Of a stretch of DNA of 24,677 bases, positions 1 through 7,613 are shown piece by piece; position 1 is the first letter of the stretch; every line of letters starts with the position of its first letter. The notes beneath the pieces are model-generated. The model saw only the letters and a list, made by a program, of their open reading frames with translations. It was not told the DNA's origin and searched no databases. Origin of the DNA: Candidatus Bipolaricaulota bacterium. Its GTDB lineage: Bacteria > Bipolaricaulota > Bipolaricaulia > Bipolaricaulales > Bipolaricaulaceae. A program made the translations under genes and the position numbers. The stretch covers positions 1 to 24,677 of the forward strand of contig JANXBC010000012.1 of NCBI GenBank assembly GCA_025060555.1. The letters run 5' to 3'.

Positions 1-291
1 TTCGTGGTCAGCCCGGACGGCACCTTCCGCGTGCGGAAGGTCGTGGGGGGCACATGGACAATCCTCAAGACCTGGACTTCTTCCCCAACCATCGTTCAGG
101 GAAGCGGGGTCAACCGCCTCGCGGTGAAGGCCGTCGGCCCATCGCTGAGTTTCCGCATCAACGACCAAGAGGTTTTCCAAACCGCAGACTCCGCGCACGC
201 GGCTGGGAACATCGGCCTTTACGCCATTTCCTTTGCGGGAAACGAAACTTTACGGGTGGCGTTCGACAACGTGGTGGTGACTGCGCCCTGA
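1..291 (+). CDS. C-terminal fragment of a secreted/surface beta-sandwich (LamG/DUF1080-like) protein
   Basis: The open frame enters from the left edge (F-V-V-S-P-D-G) and ends with TGA at 289-291, so the start lies outside the window. The roughly 96 visible residues have the pattern of the last strands of a concanavalin-like jelly roll as in DUF1080 (3-keto-disaccharide hydrolase) and LamG modules: N-R-L-A-V-K-A, then F-R-I-N-D-Q-E-V-F, then A-G-N-I-G-L-Y-A and the closing V-A-F-D-N-V-V-V. Such domains bind or cleave glycans and usually sit on exported proteins. No catalytic residue can be judged from this end piece, so the fold is inferred from the pattern and the function is open. Confidence 0.6.
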   Translation, partial: FVVSPDGTFRVRKVVGGTWTILKTWTSSPTIVQGSGVNRLAVKAVGPSLSFRINDQEVFQTADSAHAAGNIGLYAISFAGNETLRVAFDNVVVTAP

Positions 292-1083
292 CCCGGGCAG
301 GCCGGCTCAGAGCAAGAAGCGCCACAGGCTCAGGGTAAAAAGAGCACCTAGAGACGAAACAACGGTCAGGGGACTATCTCTTCCGCGTCGGAATCATGGC
401 GTTGGGAAAGGACCAGCATGTTCCCCGCCAAGGGCCTCCCATTCCTGATGACAACGATCATCGCTTCTCAGGCAGGGAAGCCCAAGGAGTCGGGCGCAAA
501 GGAGGGTGAGCACGGCCAGCCGGAGGAGGCTTAAGCCCACAGCCTTGGCAAGGGCTTTATAGAGCTGGCCGTAGAGAGGAAGGCGGGGCCGTAGCCAAAC
601 CAAGATAACGAAGGATTTAGAGAAGAAACTGAGGGAGCCTCACTCGGCTAGCTTTTTTCTCCTACCCCTAAATGGGAAAGCAGAATATTCGCGAGTACCC
701 CAAAAGGGCTTAAGATCGCCGGGCAAAGATTGAGTGGATAGCATATGAAGTCCTGCATCACCATTTATTTTGTCTTCCTAGTCCTTCGCTGAGCCTCGGG
801 ACCAAAAAATCGCTCCTGAAGCGCCCCCACGGGTTATTTTGTTAAGCCCGGCCTGCAGACCAAAAATGGCCTCGTTTTTCCCTATACTTGGAGATGGAAA
901 ACTAACCATTTCGCCTAAAGACGAGACAAGATCCATCCCTACCCTAGGAGCCCAGCACACCAATTGCCAGCGCGTTTGCTTTGAGGACCAGTGTGAATTT
1001 CGAGAAAAGTTGTTCTCTGAATAGGTTAGAGCAGGTTCGCCTCAACAATAATAACCATATAAAATGGCGCGTGAGGAGGTTAC
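292..1083. other. Gene-poor intergenic stretch, partly A/T-rich
   Basis: No convincing gene is visible on either strand. Short open frames exist but lack ribosome binding sites or protein-like composition. The part from about 660 to 1060 is visibly richer in A and T than the surrounding genes. A possible plus-strand terminator lies at 636-658. The last bases (1056-1083) hold an A/T-rich -10-like element and the strong ribosome binding site of the next small gene. Confidence 0.5.
636..658 (+). terminator. Possible weak rho-independent terminator
   Basis: AGCC at 636-639 can pair with GGCT at 646-649 around a 6-nt loop, followed by AGC and six T at 653-658. The stem is only 4 bp, so this is a weak candidate. 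It would serve the gene ending at 291 or an unannotated transcript in between. Confidence 0.3.
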
Positions 1084-1245
1084 ATGGCTGTTGAACGGCG
1101 GTTACGCGTGCATTCCTCAAGTTCTGCGGGGATGTTTTGGTTCGCGGGTTGGCTTTTTACTTTGGCCTATGCTAAATTGATTTGGTGGCAAGCAATCCTC
1201 GCTCTTGTGATCTGGCCCTATTACTTGGGGAATCGACTCCGCTGA
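1084..1245 (+). CDS. Small single- or two-helix membrane protein (53 aa)
   Basis: The ATG at 1084 is preceded at 3 nt by GAGGAGGT (1073-1080), one of the best Shine-Dalgarno matches in the window, which decides this start. The 53-residue product has a basic N-terminus (M-A-V-E-R-R-L-R), then two aromatic-rich hydrophobic stretches at about 16-32 (M-F-W-F-A-G-W-L-F-T-L-A) and 36-48 (W-W-Q-A-I-L-A-L-V-I-W-P-Y-Y), and ends N-R-L-R. Short proteins of this look, with a W-P-Y-Y-L-G end, occur as hypothetical proteins in several phyla; I recall the pattern but no function. It stands alone, with an A/T-rich -10-like stretch at 1056-1065. Confidence 0.72.
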   Translation: MAVERRLRVHSSSSAGMFWFAGWLFTLAYAKLIWWQAILALVIWPYYLGNRLR

Positions 1246-1252
1246 ACTAAAA

Positions 1253-1489
1253 ATGTCGCGGAGAGGTTGGCTTCCTACGCCGCTCAAGAGCTCCTTAAGC
1301 GAAGAGCTTCAAACCACAATCGCTGGCCAACCTCTCATCTTTGTGCTCAACGAAAACGAGGCTGAGCTCATCCTTGTGTTACGTAACATAGCGGCAAAAA
1401 CCAAAGCCGAATTCATGACGCCCGGAACAGCAAACGTTGCCTGGTCCTTTCAGCTACGGAAAGAGGTACAAACCGCCGCCGCACGCTAG
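1253..1489 (+). CDS. Doubtful small ORF (78 aa), possibly a gene remnant
   Basis: This ORF starts 7 nt after the previous stop and ends with TAG at 1487-1489. No ribosome binding site precedes the ATG. The first 20 residues look like non-coding translation, but from about residue 17 the sequence is protein-like (E-E-L-Q-T-T-I-A-G-Q-P-L-I-F-V-L-N-E-N-E-A-E-L). In the neighbouring frame just upstream, bases 1255-1296 read V-A-E-R-L-A-S-Y-A-A-Q-E-L-L, which also looks coding. A frameshifted remnant of a longer gene is as likely as an intact small protein. Not recognised. Confidence 0.28.
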   Translation: MSRRGWLPTPLKSSLSEELQTTIAGQPLIFVLNENEAELILVLRNIAAKTKAEFMTPGTANVAWSFQLRKEVQTAAAR

Positions 1490-1579
1490 ATTTGGATATC
1501 AAAAGTGTGAGTTAGAAAGTTGTGGAGGCCCCTTGGCACATGCACCAGTTTTGGGAATTTTGGCGACGAATGGGCGTTG

Positions 1580-2110
1580 CTAGTCCCCCTTATTCCCACC
1601 GGTGGAGAAAGTTTCGCGGAGGCTTTGTGCTTCCTGAGCCAAAGCATCAACGCGCTCGCGCAGTTCTTCAATCTGCTGTTCAAGGTTGGCTAGGCGTTGC
1701 TCAGTCCCAGACAGGGACGCTATTCTTAAAGTAATTTCTTCAATGCGGGCTTCTAACCCCTTCATCGTCTCCCAAACGCCACGGAGTTCCTCATTGACCC
1801 CCTGCATATTCGTGGTCAACGCTGAACTCAGGTGTTCTAGTTGGCCAAGCTTGCTTTGGAGGGCCTGAAGGCTGGCGGAAAAACTCTTCAAGTCATTCTG
1901 CGCGGTGCTGAGCTCCGTGCGCACAGACTCGAGCCGGCTGGAGATTGTGCGGATGTCGTTTGTACGTATGCCTTGAACCGCAATGAGGAGCTCTTCACGC
2001 ACATCGGCTATGCGCCCGTGGGCACCTCGCGCTATGGAAAACGCCACGATCCCCAAAACGAGGCCGGCGGCTCCCAAAAGAAGGCTCGCGATCACTAACC
2101 GTCTTGACAT
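1580..2110 (-). CDS. Membrane-anchored coiled-coil protein
   Basis: The start at 2110 (M-S-R-R-L-V) is chosen because AAGGAGG lies 6 nt upstream; a longer frame to 2173 has no ribosome binding site. The 176-residue protein has a short basic N-terminus, one transmembrane helix at about 5-27 (L-V-I-A-S-L-L-L-G-A-A-G-L-V-L-G), and then a long heptad-rich alpha-helical region from about 30 to 170, dense in L, E, Q and R. The order suggests an inner-membrane anchor with an elongated coiled coil on the outside, or inside if the orientation is reversed. There is no enzyme motif. It is divergent from hyuA over about 107 bp, so the two may share regulatory DNA, but no functional link is evident. Structural or spacer roles are possible. 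Confidence 0.72.
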   Translation of the reverse strand: MSRRLVIASLLLGAAGLVLGIVAFSIARGAHGRIADVREELLIAVQGIRTNDIRTISSRLESVRTELSTAQNDLKSFSASLQALQSKLGQLEHLSSALTTNMQGVNEELRGVWETMKGLEARIEEITLRIASLSGTEQRLANLEQQIEELRERVDALAQEAQSLRETFSTGGNKGD

Positions 2111-2217
2111 GACAAACCTCCTTGGCTTAAGCTGTGTTTTGCATATCTCTTTGCGCATTGTAACGAAAAGCATCTTGCAAAAAACTTATGAGGGCCAATA
2201 ACCCAGGATACCCAAGC

Positions 2218-4227
2218 ATGATCACCGTTGGGGTCGATATCGGCGGTACGTTTACCGATCTTGTGACCTTTGAAAAAGGCCAGATCCGCGTTATGAAACT
2301 TCCCACCAGTCGACCGCCTTCCTCGGCGGTTTTGCAGGGTCTAATGCGACTAAGACCCCAAGAGCCTGCGCGTATCGTGCATGGTACCACGATTGCAACC
2401 AATGCCCTCTTGGAAGGGAAGTGGGCCAAGACCGCGCTCCTCACCACCGCCGGCTTCAGGGACGTTCTGGAGATCGGCCGACAGCACAGGCCCAAACTCT
2501 ACGATCTTTTTTGTGACCGGCCCGAACCGCTTGTCCCGCGAGAATGGCGTTTGGAAGTACCTGAACGTCTGGATTATCAAGGGAAAGTTTTGCGGCCACT
2601 GGACGAGCAAGCGGTGAGGAACATGGCAAGAAGGTTGAAGGGGAATGTGGATTCGGTGGCCGTGGTCTTCCTCTTCTCTTTCGTTAACCCTGGCCACGAA
2701 CGACGCACGCGGGAAATTTTGGTGGAAGAGGGCCTTGCCATTCCGATCACCCTCTCCAGCGAAGTACTCCCTGAGGTTCGGGAGTTTGAGCGGACTTCCA
2801 CCACTGTCATGACCGCGGCCCTCCGTCCAATTGTGGAGAAATACCTTTTGGAATTAGAGGCTGCTTTGGGTGCTGAGCAAGTGGGAACGAGGTTGCTCAT
2901 CATGCAATCAAATGGTGGAGTGGCTGGGCCCAAGGAAGCCGCGCGTGCGGCCGCGACATTGCTCCTCTCTGGCCCAGCGGGTGGGGTAATCGGCGCTAGG
3001 TTTGTTGCGTCTCAGGCGGGCTTTAAGAACTTCATAACCTTCGATATGGGTGGAACGAGCACGGACGTAAGCCTAGTGCTAAACGGCGATATCCTCTACA
3101 CCACGGAGAAAGAAATCGCTGGCAGACCGGTGCGGCTGCCCATGGTGGATGTGCACACGGTGGGCGCGGGAGGAGGGAGCATCGCCTGGATAGACGAGGG
3201 TGGGGTTCTCCAAGTGGGCCCAAAGAGCGCCGGTGCGGATCCAGGGCCGGCTTGCTACGGCCGTGGAGGGCAGGAGCCAACCGTGACCGATGCGCACCTT
3301 TGCCTTGGCCATCTTCCGGCTGCCCGCCCCATCGGCGGCCTCCCCTCCCTTTCCACAAAGCACGCGCAGCAGGCCATCTGGCGGGTAGGGAAAAAGCTTG
3401 GCCTTGAACTGGAAAAAACAGCTTTCGGGATATTAGAGGTGGTAGAAGCCACGATGGAGCGCGCTATCCGGGTGATTTCTGTGGAGCGCGGCTACGAGCC
3501 CACGGATTTCGCACTCGTGGCCTTTGGCGGCGCCGGCCCACTCCATGCCGCCTCCCTTGCCAGAAAGTTAGGAATACCGCTGGTGTTTGTTCCAGCTTAC
3601 GCCGGCGTCCTTTCCGCTCTTGGACTTGTCACTGCCGATCTTGTTCACACCTACGTGCGCTCCCTTGTGACTCCCCTCACAATGATCACCGTAGCTAAGC
3701 TGAACGCTATTCTGAAGGACATGAGAGGGGATGCTGAGCGATTGCTCATGGAAGAGGGCGTAAGCCCTCAAGCCTGCGAATACCGCGGTTCTGCGGACCT
3801 TCGCTATCGAGGCCAGGGATTTGAGCTAAACCTCCCTTTGCCTACTCGGCCCCTTGTTGAAGAAGACATCCCCGATTTGGTGCGGAGATTTCATGATCTT
3901 CACGCTCAGCGCTATGGATTTGCCAACTTTAATGCGGAAATAGAGCTTGTTTCCCTTCGTCTTACCGCAATTGGACACACAGAAAAGCCAGCCCTGCCCA
4001 AAATTTCGCCTGGGCCAAGTTTTTCCCACGCCCTTAAAGAAAGGCGTCCCGTTTGGTTTCCCGAGGTAGGGTGGGAGAAAACCCCAGTCTATGTGCGTTC
4101 GGCCCTCCCCGCAGGGGCAGAATTTTTCGGCCCGGCAGTGGTGGAGGGGCTTGAATCCACTGTGATTATTCCCCCGCAGGTTCGGGTGCATGTCGATGCC
4201 TTTGGAAACTTGATCATGGAGGTTTAA
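2218..4227 (+). CDS. hyuA: Hydantoinase/oxoprolinase family protein, subunit A (ATP-binding)
   Basis: HyuA-type proteins bind ATP and, with HyuB, hydrolyse or carboxylate small amides, imides or ketones (N-methylhydantoin, 5-oxoproline, acetone or acetophenone); the substrate cannot be told from sequence. The actin-like ASKHA fold is clear: phosphate-1 loop V-G-V-D-I-G-G-T-F-T-D at residues 4-14, phosphate-2 motif F-D-M-G-G-T-S-T-D near 275, then V-G-A-G-G-G-S and A-D-P-G-P-A-C-Y-G. About 669 residues is normal for the family. The ATG at 2218 is preferred over 2188 because family members begin just before the first glycine loop and an AGGA lies at a workable distance; neither site is strong. 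It is followed with no gap by hyuB. Confidence 0.93.
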   Translation: MITVGVDIGGTFTDLVTFEKGQIRVMKLPTSRPPSSAVLQGLMRLRPQEPARIVHGTTIATNALLEGKWAKTALLTTAGFRDVLEIGRQHRPKLYDLFCDRPEPLVPREWRLEVPERLDYQGKVLRPLDEQAVRNMARRLKGNVDSVAVVFLFSFVNPGHERRTREILVEEGLAIPITLSSEVLPEVREFERTSTTVMTAALRPIVEKYLLELEAALGAEQVGTRLLIMQSNGGVAGPKEAARAAATLLLSGPAGGVIGARFVASQAGFKNFITFDMGGTSTDVSLVLNGDILYTTEKEIAGRPVRLPMVDVHTVGAGGGSIAWIDEGGVLQVGPKSAGADPGPACYGRGGQEPTVTDAHLCLGHLPAARPIGGLPSLSTKHAQQAIWRVGKKLGLELEKTAFGILEVVEATMERAIRVISVERGYEPTDFALVAFGGAGPLHAASLARKLGIPLVFVPAYAGVLSALGLVTADLVHTYVRSLVTPLTMITVAKLNAILKDMRGDAERLLMEEGVSPQACEYRGSADLRYRGQGFELNLPLPTRPLVEEDIPDLVRRFHDLHAQRYGFANFNAEIELVSLRLTAIGHTEKPALPKISPGPSFSHALKERRPVWFPEVGWEKTPVYVRSALPAGAEFFGPAVVEGLESTVIIPPQVRVHVDAFGNLIMEV

Positions 4228-5793
4228 ATGGACCCCATCGCCTTGGCTGTTTTCATGCAGGCCTTGCAGGGGATAGCTGAGGAGATGTCCGCTGGCCTTG
4301 TGCGCACAGCGTACTCGCCGAACATCAAGGAGCGCCGGGATTGTTCCTCTGCCATTTTCGATCCGGCCGGGGACATGATCGCACAGGCGGAAAACATTCC
4401 CGTGCATCTGGGAGCCATGCCTTTCTCCGTACAAGCCGCTTTGACAGCAATAACTTCCTGGGAGCCGGGGGACATCGTTATCCTAAACGACCCCTACGGC
4501 GGCGGGGCACATCTTCCCGACATCACCGTGGTCGCACCTGTGTTCTTGGACGCGGAGATCGTCGGTTTTGTTGCCAATCGCGCTCATCATGCCGATGTGG
4601 GAGGGATGGCTCCGGGCAGCCTTCCCCCGCAGGCCCGCGAGATATTTCAGGAGGGGCTGCGCATACCGCCCGTCAAGCTTTGGCGCAAAGGTCAATTGGA
4701 AGCGGATTTGTGGCACTTCATCCTGACCAACGTTCGCACTCCATGGGAAAGGGAGGGCGATCTTCTCGCCCAGAAAGGAGCGGCAGAAATCGGCCTGCGC
4801 CGCCTCTCCGCCTTGGTCGCCCGCTACGGAAAAGAGACGTTTTTCTCCGTGTGCAAAGAGGTCCAGAAAACCGCAGAAGAGCGCATGCGTAAAGCCATCT
4901 CCCAAGTACCCAAAGGAACCCACGAATACGAGGATTTTCTGGATGAGGGCATACGGGTGAAAGTGAGAATAGCTGTGGGGGCAGGGGAAATCACCGTGGA
5001 CTTCGCGGGGAGTTCAGAACAAGTGGATCTGCCAGTGAACGCCCCGTTTGCGGTCACGGCTTCAGCGGTGTTTTATGCCTTGCGCGCTTTGCTTGACCCA
5101 GAAATACCCGCGAATTCTGGGGCTTGGCGGCCAATCCATATATTGGCGCCAGCGGGGACAGTAGTCCACGCAAGACCCCCAGCTCCGGTGGGTGGGGGAA
5201 ACCTCGAGCTTTCCCAACGTATTGTGGACGTGATCTTCGGGGCTTTGGCCCACGCCCTACCCCACCGCGTGCCCGCCGCATCCCAAGGTACGATGAACAA
5301 TGTGGTGATCGGCGGAATAGATCCGCGCACAGGGAAACCCTACACTTTCTATGAGACCATCGGGGGAGGAATGGGAGGACGCCCAGGAAAACCTGGTTTG
5401 AACGGGGTTCACACGCACATGACCAACACCCTCAATACCCCGGTGGAAGCCCTAGAAATTGCGTATCCATTGCGGGTCGAACGGTATGAACTCCGGGAGG
5501 GCTCAGGTGGCGCGGGACGATACCCCGGAGGGATGGGAATTCGCCGCGATATTCGGGTTTTAGGCCACCACGCGCACGTTTGCCTTTTGGCTGACCGGCG
5601 GAAAACCCGGCCATGGGGAATCCAGGGAGGCGGACCGGGCGCACCCGGCGAGGACTGCTTCATCCTCGACGGAGAGGAAAAGCGCCTTCCCGCAAAAGGA
5701 AGCGTAGAGGTCCCTCCGGACGGGATTGTCTCCATCCGCACGCCCGGCGGCGGTGGCTACGGCCCTAACTTGTGCGAATCTCGCGGCGCATGA
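4228..5793 (+). CDS. hyuB: Hydantoinase/oxoprolinase family protein, subunit B
   Basis: This is the catalytic partner of HyuA in ATP-dependent hydrolases and carboxylases of the hydantoinase B family. Hallmarks in order are F-D-P-A-G-D-M-I-A-Q near 50, N-D-P-Y-G-G-G-A-H-L-P-D near 87, N-R-A-H-H-A-D-V-G-G near 112, G-G-G-M-G-G near 380 and E-G-S-G-G-A-G-R-Y-P-G-G-M-G near 425. At 521 residues it is the usual size of a free-standing B subunit. The ATG directly follows the hyuA stop, and its ribosome binding site GGAGG (4218-4222) lies inside the hyuA end, so translation is probably coupled. Its 3' end overlaps the convergent permease gene by 29 bp. Substrate unknown; no transporter for one is linked. 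Confidence 0.93.
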   Translation: MDPIALAVFMQALQGIAEEMSAGLVRTAYSPNIKERRDCSSAIFDPAGDMIAQAENIPVHLGAMPFSVQAALTAITSWEPGDIVILNDPYGGGAHLPDITVVAPVFLDAEIVGFVANRAHHADVGGMAPGSLPPQAREIFQEGLRIPPVKLWRKGQLEADLWHFILTNVRTPWEREGDLLAQKGAAEIGLRRLSALVARYGKETFFSVCKEVQKTAEERMRKAISQVPKGTHEYEDFLDEGIRVKVRIAVGAGEITVDFAGSSEQVDLPVNAPFAVTASAVFYALRALLDPEIPANSGAWRPIHILAPAGTVVHARPPAPVGGGNLELSQRIVDVIFGALAHALPHRVPAASQGTMNNVVIGGIDPRTGKPYTFYETIGGGMGGRPGKPGLNGVHTHMTNTLNTPVEALEIAYPLRVERYELREGSGGAGRYPGGMGIRRDIRVLGHHAHVCLLADRRKTRPWGIQGGGPGAPGEDCFILDGEEKRLPAKGSVEVPPDGIVSIRTPGGGGYGPNLCESRGA

Positions 5794-6694
5794 ACACCAA
5801 ATAAGCTGCGGCAAAGCATACAGAGGTCAATGCCACAAGCCCCACGAGCTGCGGCCACCCTACAAGGAGGCTTTGCCCAAGGGAAAGGGGGCTCGTGGGG
5901 ACATCGGCGCGGGTAAGCATGGCCAGGAGGCTCAACCCACGGTAGGTAGGGACGAGGATGGGCAGGGTGGCCTCTTCGAATAACGCCACCGGGGAGAAGC
6001 GGAGGACAAAGTCGCGGATGTTTTGGTTATTCAAAAGGTCGGAGGCTGTGGAATCGCTGCGCACAGGCGCGAGCTGATCCGCGATAAGCCCGGCGATCAT
6101 GTAGAGGAAGAGGGTGAAAAACAGCCAGGTTGCCACGGCCGCCAAAGCGGAGCTTGCGGTCTGGCGGAATAACACGGAGTACAAAATCCCCAAGGCCAGC
6201 CAGAACCCAAGGTAGACGATAGCCACCACCACAAAGAGTATGAGCCGGGCAAATTCGCTGCCCTCAGGAGGAAAACCAAGCGCAAAAAGACCAAGACCAA
6301 AGATGAGGAGGACAATGCTCACCACTACGACCGCCAGGGTTGTGAGCCCGGCGAGGAACTTCCCATTGATCCAAGCGTCACGATAAATGGGTTGGGAAAG
6401 AACGCGGCTTACCGTACCCCGCGTGAACTCTGAGTTTATGGCATCAAAGCCCAGGAGAATGGCCAAAAGGGGGCCGAAGAACGCCAGGAAAGAGAGAAAA
6501 GAAGGAAGCCCACTTTGTGCGGTGGTGAAAAGGAGAAGATAAGCATATTCCCCTACACTTTGAGGATCTTCCCGGAATCCCTGGATCCCCAAATATACAG
6601 AGGTTCCGGCTACCACAAGGATGATCAAGCTCAGAATGAAGAAGCGTTTGCTTCCCAGATGATCAGCCAGTTCCTTCCAAAAGATTGCCGCCAT
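5765..6694 (-). CDS. ABC-2 family transporter permease
   Basis: This is the membrane subunit of an ABC exporter. The 309-residue protein starts with the cytoplasmic segment M-A-A-I-F-W-K-E-L-A-D-H typical of ABC-2/NosY-like permeases and has about six hydrophobic segments: near 18-35, 65-85, 115-140, 150-175, 185-205 and a last one near 280-300. The motif G-F-D-A-I-N-S-E-F-T-R-G-T-V after the second helix is the family coupling region. Its ATG lies 3 nt after the ATPase stop, with AGGAG 6 nt upstream, so it is the last gene of the NEW3-ATPase-permease operon. The exported substrate is unknown. Confidence 0.9.
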   Translation of the reverse strand: MAAIFWKELADHLGSKRFFILSLIILVVAGTSVYLGIQGFREDPQSVGEYAYLLLFTTAQSGLPSFLSFLAFFGPLLAILLGFDAINSEFTRGTVSRVLSQPIYRDAWINGKFLAGLTTLAVVVVSIVLLIFGLGLFALGFPPEGSEFARLILFVVVAIVYLGFWLALGILYSVLFRQTASSALAAVATWLFFTLFLYMIAGLIADQLAPVRSDSTASDLLNNQNIRDFVLRFSPVALFEEATLPILVPTYRGLSLLAMLTRADVPTSPLSLGQSLLVGWPQLVGLVALTSVCFAAAYLVFMRREIRTS

Positions 6695-6697
6695 GGC

Positions 6698-7609
6698 CTA
6701 CTCCTGGAAATAGCGGAGATAAATCTCTTCAAGGGTCCGGACGCGCGGACGAAGCTCGCTGATCACCGCACCTTCCTCTGCCACAATTCGGAAAAGGGCA
6801 GCCCGCGCATTCTCCTCCAAGGCCACCTGAAGCAGTCCAGGCGCAAGTTCTTCCACCGCAAAAGTCCAATCCTCGCCCTCCAGCCGCGCCCGTAACGCAG
6901 GCGTAGCCCCTTCCACTTTTGCCCAATAGCCCTCGCCTGCGCCCACAAGCTCCGCCACCGTCCCTTCGGCCACCATACGCCCCCGCTGCAATATCCCTAC
7001 GCGGTCACAAATGCGCTGAACTTGATAGAGAAGGTGTGAGGAGAGAATGATGGTCATCCCAGCTTCATCCCGCAGGCGCTTTATGAGGTCCAGAATTTGC
7101 ACAGCCCCTTCAGGATCGATGCCAGAGGTGGGTTCATCGAGGATGGCCAGCCTGGGTTTTTTCACAAGCACATCGGCAATTCCCAGCCTCTGTCGCATCC
7201 CATGAGAAAAGGTTGCCACGGGGCGGCCCGCCACATCCGCTAGCCCCACATGCTCCAAAGCTTCCTCGATGCGCTTCTTGGCCTCTCTATCAGGGATGCC
7301 GTTAAGGCGCGTGATCAGTTGCAAATTTTCCCTTGCAGAAAGCTCTTCATAAAAACCGACTTTCTCCGAGAGATAACCCACAACACGCTTAACCGCGAGC
7401 GGTTCACGGACTGGATTGTAACCACACACCCGCACTGTGCCTGCGGTGGGCTCGGTGAGACCAAGGAGGATGAGGATGGTTGTGGTCTTTCCCGAGCCGT
7501 TTGGGCCAAGAAGCCCATAGATCTCGCCTTCCTGGACGGCAAGATCCAACCCGTCCAGGGCCCACACGTGGTTATAGCGCTTACGGAGGCCTTTTGCCTC
7601 GACGATCAT
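6698..7609 (-). CDS. ABC transporter ATP-binding protein (CcmA/NosF type)
   Basis: This cytoplasmic ATPase powers the permease encoded next to it. With the ATG at 7609 (M-I-V-E-A-K-G-L) it has 303 residues. Walker A is G-P-N-G-S-G-K-T-T at 35-43, the signature is F-S-H-G-M-R-Q near 134-140 in place of L-S-G-G-Q, and Walker B with its glutamate is L-A-I-L-D-E-P near 154-160, followed by S-G-I-D. About 80 residues beyond the nucleotide-binding domain form the accessory C-terminal domain common in multidrug, antibiotic or NosF-like ATPases. A TTG at 7627 would add six residues and overlap the upstream gene by 14 bp. The ATG, 4 nt after that gene's stop, is more conventional, though no strong ribosome binding site decides between them. 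Confidence 0.93.
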   Translation of the reverse strand: MIVEAKGLRKRYNHVWALDGLDLAVQEGEIYGLLGPNGSGKTTTILILLGLTEPTAGTVRVCGYNPVREPLAVKRVVGYLSEKVGFYEELSARENLQLITRLNGIPDREAKKRIEEALEHVGLADVAGRPVATFSHGMRQRLGIADVLVKKPRLAILDEPTSGIDPEGAVQILDLIKRLRDEAGMTIILSSHLLYQVQRICDRVGILQRGRMVAEGTVAELVGAGEGYWAKVEGATPALRARLEGEDWTFAVEELAPGLLQVALEENARAALFRIVAEEGAVISELRPRVRTLEEIYLRYFQE

Positions 7610-7613
7610 GGGC

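Noticed and set aside
418..534. 38-codon plus-strand ORF (M-F-P-A-K-G-L-P-F) with an AAAGGA 5 nt before its ATG
   Set aside because: Very short, hydrophilic repetitive end (G-E-H-G-Q-P-E-E-A), no recognisable relatives and the same stretch is open in other frames; not enough to call a gene.
394..603. Minus-strand 69-codon frame with a hydrophobic middle
   Set aside because: Starts only at TTG, has no ribosome binding site, and its hydrophobic pattern can come from the G+C-rich antisense sequence.
778..963. Minus-strand 61-codon frame in the A/T-rich stretch
   Set aside because: No ribosome binding site and composition unlike a protein; the overlapping plus frame is equally unconvincing.
3826..4434. 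Minus-strand 202-codon open frame antisense to hyuA/hyuB
   Set aside because: Lies fully within two well-supported hydantoinase genes and has His/Gly-rich antisense composition.
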